From: Atopobium fossor DSM 15642
GTDB lineage: Bacteria > Actinomycetota > Coriobacteriia > Coriobacteriales > Atopobiaceae
DNA: 64,000 bases
Assembly (NCBI RefSeq): GCF_000483125.1
Contig: NZ_AXXR01000004.1
Location: 62,001 to 126,000, forward strand
Direction of reading: 5' to 3'
Part shown: positions 52,960 through 61,897 of the stretch, in pieces
Position numbering within the stretch: the first letter of the stretch is position 1
How the letters are laid out: every line of letters begins with the position of its first letter
Position numbers and translations under genes: made by a program
The notes under the pieces: generated by a model
What the model was told of the DNA's origin: nothing
What the model saw: the letters and a program-made list of their open reading frames with translations, nothing else
Database searches by the model: none

Positions 52960-54666
52960 ATGTCAGATACCACCGCATCAATCAAAAAACCTGTAGATGC
53001 AACGCAAACAGCCGCTTGGGCTTCTCTGCAAGAGCATTTTGCTACTGACTTTATGCAGCCTGATTTGCTTAAAACCTGGTTTGCCCATGACCCCAAGCGT
53101 GTGGAAAAACTCAGTTTTACCGTATATGATTTGTACTTTGACTTGTCCAAAAACTTACTTACTCCCAAAACAATAGAGCTGTTGTGCCAGCTAGGCCGTG
53201 AGGTGGGTCTGGAGGAGCGTCGTGATGATATGTTTGCTGGCAAGCATATTAATACTACTGAGGATCGCGCCGTACTTCATACAGCACTCCGTCGTCCTGC
53301 ATCTGAGGCAGGTACGCTTATGGTGGATGGTCAGGATGCCGTAGCCGATGTTCATGAAGTACTAGAGCGCATGTACGCGTTTGCAAACAAAGTACGTTCA
53401 GGTGAATGGACAGGTGTTACAGGTAAACGCATTAAAACGGTGGTTTCCATTGGCATTGGAGGTTCTGATTTAGGCCCCTTTATGATGTACGAGGCTCTTA
53501 AACCCTATGCCGATGCAGGCATTTCGTGTCGTTTTGTATCCAACATCGATCCTACCGACCTTGCCGAGAAAACCGTCGACCTTGATCCAGAAACTACACT
53601 GGTTATTGTGGTGTCCAAAACGTTTACCACGCTAGAAACGCTTACCAATGCACGCGGTGCACGCACGTGGCTGCTGGACTGTTTGCGCGCATCTGGTGCC
53701 ATTGATGGTTCTGACCAAGCAGCTGCAACAGCTATTGAGCGCCATTTTGTTGCCGTATCCACCAATCTTGAGCTTGTGAGCAAGTTTGGCATTAACCCAG
53801 ATAATGCCTTTGGTTTTTGGAATTGGGTAGGCGGTCGTTACTCTGTAGATTCTGCCGTTGGCTTAGCGCTTATTCTGGCATTTGGGCCCCAGCGCTTCCA
53901 GGAACTTCTCGCAGGCTTTCATGATTTAGATACCTACTTTGCTACTACGCCTCTAGAGAAGAACGTAGTAGCTTTAATGGGTCTTCTTAATGTGTGGTAT
54001 GTAAACTTCTTTGGCATGAGTTCTCATGCCGTGTTGCCCTACGATCAGTATCTGCATCGTTTTCCTGCATATTTGCAGCAGCTTACCATGGAGTCTAATG
54101 GTAAGTCTGTTCGTTGGGATGGTACGCCTGTTACCACAGATACTGGTGAGATTTTTTGGGGCGAGCCAGGAACCAATGGTCAACATGCCTTCTACCAGCT
54201 TATTCATCAGGGGACACGCAAAATTCCCTGTGACTTTATTGCGTTTGTAAATCCCGCCCACCCTACTTCTGACGGTAACCAAGATGTGCATGAGTTGTTC
54301 TTAGGTAACTTCCTGGCACAAACTAAGGCGCTTGCCTTTGGGAAAACAGCAGATGAGGTTTGTGCTGAGGGTACGGCGCAATGGATGGTTCCTGCTCGTG
54401 TATTTAGTGGTGATAGGCCCACTACGTCTATTTTTGGCGAGGCTCTAACACCTCATGCGTTGGGTGAATTAGTTGCTTTGTATGAGCACATTACTTTTGT
54501 TGAAGGCACGGTTTGGGGTCTAGATTCCTACGATCAATGGGGTGTAGAGCTAGGCAAGCAGTTAGCTAAGCAGATTACACCTGCTTTTCATGACGACAAC
54601 GTTCTTGCGCAGCAAGATGCGTCTACTCGTGCGCTGATTGAGTTTTATCGTAATAAGCGCAAGTAA
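52960..54666 (+). CDS. pgi: Glucose-6-phosphate isomerase
   Basis: 568 residues, of the long bacterial/eukaryotic type. Interconverts glucose-6-phosphate and fructose-6-phosphate. Blocks: [47 protein letters not shown], the signature [20 protein letters not shown] and [15 protein letters not shown]. The ATG at 52960 has GAAAGG upstream. Confidence 0.97.
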   Translation: MSDTTASIKKPVDATQTAAWASLQEHFATDFMQPDLLKTWFAHDPKRVEKLSFTVYDLYFDLSKNLLTPKTIELLCQLGREVGLEERRDDMFAGKHINTTEDRAVLHTALRRPASEAGTLMVDGQDAVADVHEVLERMYAFANKVRSGEWTGVTGKRIKTVVSIGIGGSDLGPFMMYEALKPYADAGISCRFVSNIDPTDLAEKTVDLDPETTLVIVVSKTFTTLETLTNARGARTWLLDCLRASGAIDGSDQAAATAIERHFVAVSTNLELVSKFGINPDNAFGFWNWVGGRYSVDSAVGLALILAFGPQRFQELLAGFHDLDTYFATTPLEKNVVALMGLLNVWYVNFFGMSSHAVLPYDQYLHRFPAYLQQLTMESNGKSVRWDGTPVTTDTGEIFWGEPGTNGQHAFYQLIHQGTRKIPCDFIAFVNPAHPTSDGNQDVHELFLGNFLAQTKALAFGKTADEVCAEGTAQWMVPARVFSGDRPTTSIFGEALTPHALGELVALYEHITFVEGTVWGLDSYDQWGVELGKQLAKQITPAFHDDNVLAQQDASTRALIEFYRNKRK

Positions 54667-54703
54667 CTACGGACAGCTCGTACGTAGTTTATAAGCGGCT
54701 GTA

Positions 54704-54737
54704 AAAGAGGTATTGACTCAGGTCAGTACCTCTTTAT
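54704..54737. terminator. Terminator after pgi
   Basis: AAGAGGTATTGAC and GTCAGTACCTCTT pair with one mismatch around TCAG. Confidence 0.75.
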
Positions 54738-54758
54738 CGAGTTTTTGTGTACTTTATA

Positions 54759-55427
54759 TTAGTGCTGCACAATCTTGCGACCAACATAGCTAATAAAATC
54801 TTCGTCGCTCATGGGTTTGCCATCCATGCCCGTTATAGCACCTCGCATAAAAATAGCATCTTCGGTGGCTTCACGGTCTGCAAGAGCATTTGCGTAATTG
54901 TCACGGCGCCAAAAATCAAAGGGATTTCCCAAATCAAAGTGAGTGATAAGTACAATAAGGTGTTTTGTTACTAAAATACGGTCAAACTTTTTGTAAGACT
55001 GGTTTAGTACTTCAAAGTTTCCGTCTTTGGTAAGGTAGCTCATCTCTACATGGTTAGGGCTTGCATGGCTGCGTAGGGTACACATCCATGGGCGAGGTAT
55101 GTCGGAATCTACGCCATGGCGCACAAAAAAACGCGTATAGGTTTTGCGCCACAATGCGCGCGGCCAAAAAATAGTGGCACCGGTAATGGCTTCTGCAATG
55201 CCTGCTATCAAAGCTACGCCTACTACAATGCCAAAAATCCAACCCAGTGGATTGAAATTAAACTTAAATAACAAACCAGCCCAAAACCAAATACCAAAGA
55301 GAAGGCCATCGCCAATGCTAAATACCGTAGCGTCACGACGATTAAGCGGCCTGTCTTTGCCCGCAAAGTACTCTTCAAAGAGCTTCTCATCAAATTGCGT
55401 GGTGCTGGTAATGCGTGGCTGTGCCAT
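54759..55427 (-). CDS. Membrane protein, unknown function
   Basis: 222 residues. Two adjacent TM helices (about 40-85: DGLLFGIWFWAGLLF and IFGIVVGVALIAGIAEAI), then a cytoplasmic domain containing YLTKDGNFEVLNQSYKKFDRILVTKHLIVLIT, which resembles YcxB-type C-terminal domains; tentative. ATG 55427 is taken as the start; the frame extends to 55472 through the ade terminator, which is unlikely to be translated. Confidence 0.7.
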   Translation of the reverse strand: MAQPRITSTTQFDEKLFEEYFAGKDRPLNRRDATVFSIGDGLLFGIWFWAGLLFKFNFNPLGWIFGIVVGVALIAGIAEAITGATIFWPRALWRKTYTRFFVRHGVDSDIPRPWMCTLRSHASPNHVEMSYLTKDGNFEVLNQSYKKFDRILVTKHLIVLITHFDLGNPFDFWRRDNYANALADREATEDAIFMRGAITGMDGKPMSDEDFISYVGRKIVQH

Positions 55428-55440
55428 GAGTCCCCGTTTC

Positions 55441-55483
55441 TCAAAAATACCCGACTGCAGTGTAAACCACAACAGCCGGGTAT
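55441..55483 (-). terminator. Intrinsic terminator of adenine deaminase
   Basis: On the minus strand, ATACCCGGCTG/CAGTCGGGTAT with one mismatch and a 15-nt loop is followed by TTTTTG. Confidence 0.8.
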
Positions 55484-55529
55484 GTCAGCGAGTATCTAGC
55501 TTGTTTGGCTCAATGCACCTAAGAAAATA

Positions 55530-57365
55530 TTAGGCAACGATAAGATCTTCCATAGTGAAGGTAACACAATTAACGTAGCCGCGGTTGGTTAGTCGTAGCT
55601 CGGGAACGCAAGCCAAAGACATAACACCCATGGTCATAAAGGGCGAGGGCATGGTGTTGCCCATGGCCATCCAAGCTTCTTCGACCTTCTCTACCTTTGC
55701 AGCAACTTGTTCTGCAGGAAGGTCACTCATAAGACCACAAAGAGGCAGTTCAACGAGGGCCAGAACCTTACCATCTGCAACAGCAACCTCGCCTCCGCCG
55801 CACTGGATAAGCGTGCGAGCAGCCAGAGCCATATCCTCATCATTGTCACCCATAACAAGCAGGTTGTGGGCATCATGTGCAACGGTTTGAGCAAGAGCAC
55901 CGTGGATGCCAAAGCCATGGACAAAGCCAAAAGCATGTGTTCCTTCTGCGCCATGATGGCGATCAAAGACACAAAGTTTAAGGAGGTCGGTGGCAGGATC
56001 TGCACAAACTGCACCATCTTGTACAGGAGCAGTACAAATGGTATTGCGCGTAATGGTTTGACCAGGATCTACAGTAATAGTGCGTACCTTACAGGTGGTA
56101 GGGCCATCAATGTCTGTTGTTCCGTTTGCAGTGGGCGCGGGAATACGGAACGTGTCCGCTGTAATTTCGCGACCAAGATTCATGGTGTTGGTCATAAACT
56201 CAGGCCATGCGAAGGGTGTAACTTCAAAACAGGCCTTACCATTGAGGGCTACTAAATCACCGTCAATGTATACGCGCTTGGCTTCAAAGTTGGTGAGGTC
56301 GCGCATAAGAACAATATCTGCGCATTTGCCGGGGGTAATGGAACCTATATCTTCGCCAATGCCTAAATATTCTGCGCAGTTGATACTTGCCATCTGCAAA
56401 GCTGTTACCGGATCACAGCCTAAACGGACAGCCTCACGCAAAATACGGTCCATATGACCGTCAGAGACTAGGGTGTTGGGGTGGTTATCATCGGAACACA
56501 ACAGGCAGTGACGTAAATCAATGCCCATTTGCAGTAGAGGCGGCAGATAAACGGGAAGGTTGTGCCAGGCAGAACCATAACGCAACTGCACCCACATACC
56601 CATACGTAGCTTAGCAACTACGTCATCAATACCAATGGATTCGTGGCAGGAGCTTACGCCACAGGCAATGTAGGCTGCAAGACCACGATCGGACTCTGGC
56701 ACGGAATAGTGACCCGTGACGCGACGGTCTGCTTTAAGGGTCTCGCGCACTTCATTGGTGGCGTTAGGCTCGTTATTGAGAATACCAGGGAAGTTCATCA
56801 TTTCGCCTAAGCCATAGGTTTCGGGCCACGTCATAGACTGAGCTACCTGGGAGGCATCAATACTGGAGCCAGTGTCTTCTACGCCTAGTACGGCAGGTAC
56901 GCAGGAGGGTGTGGTAAGCATGGTCTTAAGTGGAGTGCGAGCAGCGTCTTCCCACATGGATTTAACACCGTCCAAGCCACGAACATTAGCAACCTCGTGG
57001 GGGTCTGCCAAAATGGCGGTGGTGCCATGGGGAACCACGGCACGAGCATACTCGGATGGACCAAGCATGGCAGATTCAATATGAATATGGCTATCAATGA
57101 GGCCGGGCGTGGCATACAGACCTGTGGCATCAACTACAGTGGTTTTCTCGCCAATACAATGTTCTGCTGTATGACCGGCAACACCAATGTATGCAATGCG
57201 TCCACTGGCAATAGCGATGTCGGCATCTTCTAGAATCTCATGCGTTGTAACGCTTACCAATTTTGCATGACGAATAACGGTGTCTGCGGGCTCTTTACCT
57301 TGAGCAACGCGCACTAGGTGGTCGTTAACTTCCCAAAGCGGCTTCTTACAAAAAGTGTTACGCAT
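55530..57365 (-). CDS. ade: Adenine deaminase
   Basis: A 611-residue amidohydrolase that deaminates adenine to hypoxanthine for purine salvage. Motifs: PGLIDSHIHIESAML (metal His pair), ILADPHEVANV, GHYSVPESDRGLAAYIACGVSSCHES, LCSDDNHPNTL (metal Asp) and ALVELPLCGLMSD in the C-terminal domain. The length fits the bacterial Ade family (about 570-610). The ATG at 57365 follows AGAAAGG on the minus strand. Divergent from the SRP RNA. Confidence 0.95.
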   Translation of the reverse strand: MRNTFCKKPLWEVNDHLVRVAQGKEPADTVIRHAKLVSVTTHEILEDADIAIASGRIAYIGVAGHTAEHCIGEKTTVVDATGLYATPGLIDSHIHIESAMLGPSEYARAVVPHGTTAILADPHEVANVRGLDGVKSMWEDAARTPLKTMLTTPSCVPAVLGVEDTGSSIDASQVAQSMTWPETYGLGEMMNFPGILNNEPNATNEVRETLKADRRVTGHYSVPESDRGLAAYIACGVSSCHESIGIDDVVAKLRMGMWVQLRYGSAWHNLPVYLPPLLQMGIDLRHCLLCSDDNHPNTLVSDGHMDRILREAVRLGCDPVTALQMASINCAEYLGIGEDIGSITPGKCADIVLMRDLTNFEAKRVYIDGDLVALNGKACFEVTPFAWPEFMTNTMNLGREITADTFRIPAPTANGTTDIDGPTTCKVRTITVDPGQTITRNTICTAPVQDGAVCADPATDLLKLCVFDRHHGAEGTHAFGFVHGFGIHGALAQTVAHDAHNLLVMGDNDEDMALAARTLIQCGGGEVAVADGKVLALVELPLCGLMSDLPAEQVAAKVEKVEEAWMAMGNTMPSPFMTMGVMSLACVPELRLTNRGYVNCVTFTMEDLIVA

Positions 57366-57526
57366 TGCAAGCCTTTCTGTTAAGCGTTAGTTGTAAGGCT
57401 AGAGTACCCCGAGAGCTGGGCTTTTGGGGTCCACAATTTACATGTGCGTAATATTTTTATGGGTGTGCAGAAAAGCAATGTGGAAAAACTAGGCAGATAA
57501 GCCGGTTGCACGTATACTAAGTTCCT
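57366..57526. promoter_or_regulatory. Divergent promoters of ade and SRP RNA
   Basis: TATACT at 57513-57518 is correctly placed as the -10 box for an RNA starting near 57527. The remaining sequence towards ade shows no clear operator. Confidence 0.5.
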
Positions 57527-57634
57527 AGTGCATTCAGCGGGTTCGGGCGACGCTATGTTCTGAACCTGGTCAGGGCCGGGAGGCAGCAGCCATAAGGAGC
57601 CTCTGGCGGGCGTCCGTTCCCGCTGAGCGCACTT
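57527..57634 (+). ncRNA. ffs: Signal recognition particle RNA (small bacterial type)
   Basis: A long near-complementary hairpin runs from AGTGCATTCAGCGGG to CCCGCTGAGCGCACT. The apical part carries the conserved M-domain site GGTCAGGgCCGGgAGGcAGCAGCC and the return strand GGAGCCTCTGGCGGGC. Length is about 108 nt, as in 4.5S-type RNAs without an Alu domain. Confidence 0.93.
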
Positions 57635-57635
57635 G

Positions 57636-57672
57636 AAGCCCTTCTACCGCATGCTGGCAGGAGGGCTTATTT
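57636..57672 (+). terminator. Terminator of SRP RNA
   Basis: AAGCCCT and GAGGGCTT form the outer stem with a second inner stem; a short T-rich tail follows. Confidence 0.75.
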
Positions 57673-57713
57673 GTAAATGATCTTTTGTAATTAACACCCT
57701 TAAGGACGGTGTC

Positions 57714-58358
57714 ATGTCTTTTTTTAATTACCTGGTAGAGTTACTTCGTGATCCTCGTGCTGCTATTGCCAGTGCCATAGCAGCAGGTCCACTTTTTGCA
57801 TATGGCTTTGTGTTCCTTATTATTTTTGTAGAGACAGGCGTTGTCTTTTTCCCCTTTTTACCTGGTGATTCCTTGCTGTTTGCTTCTGGTTTTTTTGCTG
57901 CAGGGGGCGGCTTTAATATTGTTATGCTGCTTATAGTAGTTTGGGTTGCAGCTATTTTAGGTGACCAGTGCAATTTTATGGTTGGCCACTTCTTTGGTCG
58001 CAAGATTGTTGATTCTGGCAAGGTTAAGGCCATGACACCCGAACGCATCCAAAAGAGTGAGGAGTTTTTAGATAAGTGGGGCCACCTAGCTATTTTTCTA
58101 GGGCGCTTCTTTCCATTTATACGTACCTTTGTGCCCTTTATTGCAGGCATGGGCGGCATGCACTGGCGCAACTTTGTTGTGTATAACATCTTAGGTGGCC
58201 TTACGTGGTCCACTGTATTTGTTCTGTTAGGTTATTTCTTTGGCGGCATTCCTTTTGTTCAGAAACATTTTGAACTTTTAATCGTGGGGATCGTTGCTGT
58301 TTCTTTAGTGCCAACAGTTTTTGGCTTAGTTAAAGCCCGTATGGGCAAGAAAAAATAA
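57714..58358 (+). CDS. DedA-family membrane protein
   Basis: 214 residues. Family blocks: FVETGVVFFPFLPGDSLLF, GDQCNFMVGHFFGRK and LGRFFPFIRTFVPFIAGMGGM, with the conserved Arg residues in the last block, and about five hydrophobic segments. DedA proteins are implicated in lipid (undecaprenyl phosphate or phospholipid) scrambling. It stands alone downstream of the SRP RNA. Confidence 0.93.
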   Translation: MSFFNYLVELLRDPRAAIASAIAAGPLFAYGFVFLIIFVETGVVFFPFLPGDSLLFASGFFAAGGGFNIVMLLIVVWVAAILGDQCNFMVGHFFGRKIVDSGKVKAMTPERIQKSEEFLDKWGHLAIFLGRFFPFIRTFVPFIAGMGGMHWRNFVVYNILGGLTWSTVFVLLGYFFGGIPFVQKHFELLIVGIVAVSLVPTVFGLVKARMGKKK

Positions 58359-58497
58359 AAGTTGACTACGGTTTACTATACAATTCCTAGTAAACTACTA
58401 ACATTTTAAATCAAATTTATCATTTATGCGATTTTGCGCAGCACACTCGAGTATCCTGTGAGGTAGTAGCTTAGTCCTTTAAAGGAGAGTGTGGCAT

Positions 58498-60639
58498 ATG
58501 CAAGATGCATGGCATGGCTTTGTAAGTGGTAAGTGGGAACGCGAAATCAACGTTCGCAATTTTATTCAGCTTAACTATACGCCTTACGATGGTGACGAAT
58601 CTTTCTTGGCCGGTCCTACCAAGGCAACCTCTCAGCTCTGGGATAAGGTTATGGACCTTTTTGCGCAAGAGCGTCAGCACAATGGCGTGTTGGATATGGA
58701 TACTAAGGTAGTTTCTACTATTACCAGCCACAAAGCAGGCTATATTGATCAGTCTCTCGAGAAAATCGTGGGCTTGCAGACCGATAAACCTCTCAAGCGC
58801 GCTCTTATGGTTAACGGAGGTATCCGTATGGCCGTTGCAGCGTGCGAGCAAAATGGTTACCACGTAGATGCTGAGGTTGTAGATACCTATACCAATTATC
58901 GCAAGACTCACAATGCTGGTGTATTTGATGCATATACGCCCGAGATGCGCGCCTGCCGACACAGCCACATTATTACGGGTTTGCCCGATGCTTACGGCCG
59001 TGGTCGCATTATTGGTGATTATCGTCGTGTTGCTCTGTACGGTGTAGACCGCTTGATTGAAGATAAGCTTGCCCAAAAAAATGGCACTACTTCCATAATG
59101 ACCGAGAAGGTTATTCGTCATCGTGAAGAGCTGTCTGAGCAAACCCGCGCTCTTAAGGAGCTTAAGCAACTGGGCTCTATTTACAGTCTTGATCTAGGAC
59201 GTCCAGCCCAAAACTTCCAAGAAGCAGTTCAGTGGTTGTACATGGGCTACCTTGCTTCTGTAAAGGAGCAAAATGGTGCCGCCATGTCTATTGGTCGTAA
59301 CTCAAATTTCTTGGATATTTATGCAGAGCGTGATTTGGCTGCTGGCATCATTACCGAGGCCGGAGTGCAGGAAATCATTGACCATTTGGTTATGAAGCTG
59401 CGTATGATTAAGTTTGCTCGCACTCCTGAATACAACGAGCTCTTCTCGGGCGACCCCCAATGGGTAACCGAGTCTATAGGCGGCATGGGTATAGATGGCC
59501 GTTCCATGGTAACTAAAACCAGTTTCCGCTACTTGCGCACCCTGGAGAACATGGGCACAAGCCCCGAGCCAAATCTCACTGTTTTGTGGTCTACTCATTT
59601 GCCCGAGGGCTTTAAGCGTTATTGCGCCAAGATTTCTATTGCAACCAGTTCTATTCAATATGAGAACGACGATCTTATGCGTGTATACCACGGAGATGAC
59701 TATGCAATTGCGTGTTGCGTAAGCTCTATGCGCATTGGTAAGGAAATGCAGTTCTTTGGTGCTCGTGCCAATTTGGCAAAGTGCTTGCTTTATGCCATTA
59801 ATGGTGGCCGTGACGAGAAAACCGGCGAGCAGATTGGTCCTAAGTTCTGTCCCGTTGAGGGCGATTACCTTGACTACGATGACGTTATGGCCAAGTATAC
59901 GGACATGATGCGTTGGCTGGCGGGCGTGTACGTAAATGCTTTGAATGTTATCCACTACATGCACGACAAATATAGCTACGAGCGTATACAGATGGCTCTG
60001 CATGATGAGCATGTACATCGTTGGTTTGCTACGGGCATTGCAGGTTTGTCTGTTGTGGCAGATTCCCTGTCTGCAATTAAGTATGCCAAAGTCAAAGTTG
60101 TTCGTGACAATTCTGGTTTAGTAACAGACTTTGTAACCGAGGGAGACTTCCCTAAGTATGGTAATGATGACGATCGCGTAGATCTTATCGCCCACGATAT
60201 TGTTGAGAAGTTCATGGCTATTATCCGCGAGTTCCCCACCTATCGTGATGCTGTTCCTACTACGTCTATCCTTACTATTACTTCTAATGTGGTATATGGC
60301 AGTGCTACCGGCAACACCCCTGACGGTCGTCGTGCGGGTGAACCCTTTGCTCCAGGTGCTAATCCCATGCATCGTCGTGATACTCACGGCGCAGTTGCCT
60401 CTTTGGCATCTGTTGCCAAGTTACCTTTTGCAGATGCTCAAGACGGTATTTCTAACACCTTTAGTATTGTTCCTCATGCACTGGGCAAGAATCAGGATGT
60501 TATGTTTAACGGTACCGAGCTTGATTTGGGCGACATTGCCGATCTGGATTTACGCGGCGAGATTAGCTTTGAGAATGGTATTGATTGTGCGTGCTCGGCA
60601 GACGCATCTGCACCCGAAGGCCTATCTGATCGTGATTAA
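58498..60639 (+). CDS. Pyruvate formate-lyase catalytic subunit lacking the glycyl-radical domain
   Basis: 713 residues. Aligns from memory with E. coli PflB from its N-terminus ([24 protein letters not shown]) through [22 protein letters not shown] and [10 protein letters not shown]. The catalytic Cys pair is Cys406-Cys407 (IACCVSS). After LGK the chain does not continue into the glycyl-radical loop. It carries a tail of about 50 residues, acidic and ending DRD, with two Cys (DCAC). The RVSGYA motif is supplied by the next gene. GTG at 58489 is rejected for ATG at 58498 because AAAGGAG lies 10 nt upstream. Converts pyruvate and CoA to acetyl-CoA and formate. Confidence 0.93.
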   Translation: MQDAWHGFVSGKWEREINVRNFIQLNYTPYDGDESFLAGPTKATSQLWDKVMDLFAQERQHNGVLDMDTKVVSTITSHKAGYIDQSLEKIVGLQTDKPLKRALMVNGGIRMAVAACEQNGYHVDAEVVDTYTNYRKTHNAGVFDAYTPEMRACRHSHIITGLPDAYGRGRIIGDYRRVALYGVDRLIEDKLAQKNGTTSIMTEKVIRHREELSEQTRALKELKQLGSIYSLDLGRPAQNFQEAVQWLYMGYLASVKEQNGAAMSIGRNSNFLDIYAERDLAAGIITEAGVQEIIDHLVMKLRMIKFARTPEYNELFSGDPQWVTESIGGMGIDGRSMVTKTSFRYLRTLENMGTSPEPNLTVLWSTHLPEGFKRYCAKISIATSSIQYENDDLMRVYHGDDYAIACCVSSMRIGKEMQFFGARANLAKCLLYAINGGRDEKTGEQIGPKFCPVEGDYLDYDDVMAKYTDMMRWLAGVYVNALNVIHYMHDKYSYERIQMALHDEHVHRWFATGIAGLSVVADSLSAIKYAKVKVVRDNSGLVTDFVTEGDFPKYGNDDDRVDLIAHDIVEKFMAIIREFPTYRDAVPTTSILTITSNVVYGSATGNTPDGRRAGEPFAPGANPMHRRDTHGAVASLASVAKLPFADAQDGISNTFSIVPHALGKNQDVMFNGTELDLGDIADLDLRGEISFENGIDCACSADASAPEGLSDRD

Positions 60640-60710
60640 TGGCAGCTAATTGCAGCGAGCTACTTGTTTGCTGTATCCATACGCCTTACAGCTCTTAGAA
60701 AGGAGCACCT

Positions 60711-60962
60711 ATGAAGACCAGCGATATTGCACCCAGCCAGGTAGATAATCTGGTTACTATGCTTGATGGCTATGTAGCCGAGGGCGGACATCACCTTAAC
60801 GTAAACGTTTTTACCAAAGACACACTGCTGGATGCTCAGGCTCATCCCGAGAAATATCCTCAACTCACTATCCGTGTTTCTGGTTATGCGGTAAAGTTTA
60901 ATTCGCTTACCAAGAAGCAGCAGGACGATGTAATTTCTCGTACTTTCCACGAGGCAATGTAG
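60711..60962 (+). CDS. Stand-alone glycyl-radical domain of pyruvate formate-lyase (GrcA-like)
   Basis: 83 residues matching only the C-terminal end of Pfl[19 protein letters not shown], then [14 protein letters not shown] with radical Gly58, ending [10 protein letters not shown]. It has its own ATG and AAAGGAG RBS, 71 nt after the catalytic gene and 16 nt before the activase. It is like E. coli YfiD/GrcA, which repairs damaged PFL. Here, however, the large protein has no glycine loop of its own, so the small protein must be an obligate subunit rather than a spare part (inference). Confidence 0.93.
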   Translation: MKTSDIAPSQVDNLVTMLDGYVAEGGHHLNVNVFTKDTLLDAQAHPEKYPQLTIRVSGYAVKFNSLTKKQQDDVISRTFHEAM

Positions 60963-60978
60963 GAGCACTAGCGCACCT

Positions 60979-61791
60979 ATGTCTGACATATCAGACAACA
61001 ATCAAAATAAAGACCCGCTCACAAGTTGTGGGTGGGTCCATTCTGTTGAATCGTTTGGCACAGTTGATGGTCCGGGATGCCGTATGGTGGTCTTTATGCA
61101 GGGGTGTCCCATGCGCTGTGCATATTGTCATAATCCAGATAGTTGGGAATTTAACACTGGTACGCGGGTTAGTGTAGCTGATCTTCTTACACAATTTGAA
61201 CGCAACCGTCCGTTTTATAAATCTGGTGGACTTACGGTAAGTGGCGGTGAACCGCTCATGCAGGCGGGTTTTGTAGCAGACTTGTTTGAGAAGGCTCATC
61301 AAGCACGAGCGGGTAAAATTCATACCTGTCTTGATAGCTCTGGCTTTAGCTTCAATCCGCATAATACACATCATTATCAGCAAATCTCTCGCTTGTTGGA
61401 TAATTGCGATATGGTCCTTTTGGATATTAAGCATTCAGATCAAGCAAGTCATATGGATTTGTGTGGTCAACCTATAGATGATCCACTTGCTTTTGGAGAT
61501 GAGTTGGCACAACGCAAAATTCCGGTAGTCATCCGTCATGTGGTTGTGCCCGGTATTACCGATACGGACGAGGAGCTTGCGGGCGTAGGTCGCATAATTG
61601 CGCAGTGGGACAATGTGGTTGGTTTGGATATTTTGCCTTACCACACTATGGGCAAATCTAAATATGAACAGCTGGGGCTTCTCTACAAACTTGAGGGTGT
61701 TCCCGCTATGGATCCCAATCATGTTCCTGGGATTCGACAAAAGATTTTACGTGAACGTGCTCGCGTTCGTGCAGTTAGAGCGGCTCATTAG
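60979..61791 (+). CDS. pflA: Pyruvate formate-lyase activating enzyme
   Basis: A 270-residue radical SAM protein. The [4Fe-4S] motif is CPMRCAYC (C-x3-C-x2-C), preceded by ESFGTVDGPGCRMVVFMQG and followed by HNPDSW. GGLTVSGGEPLMQ and LLDIKHSDQ are activase blocks. It abstracts hydrogen from the radical glycine, which here sits on the 83-residue protein. Starts 16 nt after that gene, so the three genes form one operon. Confidence 0.96.
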   Translation: MSDISDNNQNKDPLTSCGWVHSVESFGTVDGPGCRMVVFMQGCPMRCAYCHNPDSWEFNTGTRVSVADLLTQFERNRPFYKSGGLTVSGGEPLMQAGFVADLFEKAHQARAGKIHTCLDSSGFSFNPHNTHHYQQISRLLDNCDMVLLDIKHSDQASHMDLCGQPIDDPLAFGDELAQRKIPVVIRHVVVPGITDTDEELAGVGRIIAQWDNVVGLDILPYHTMGKSKYEQLGLLYKLEGVPAMDPNHVPGIRQKILRERARVRAVRAAH

Positions 61792-61897
61792 TCTCAGGCT
61801 TAAAACCGTCACTCGTTTTGCATGGGTATAATAAAACATTAGCAAAATGTTTTTCTAGGCTGTAACGGTAGCCTGATTTGTTCTTAAGGACATGCGG

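Noticed and set aside
60600-60720. Split pyruvate formate-lyase as a simple frameshift or sequencing error
   Set aside because: The small gene has its own ATG and strong RBS, and the large one has a new tail of about 50 residues. Joining the two frames across the 71-nt gap would not restore an E. coli-like sequence.
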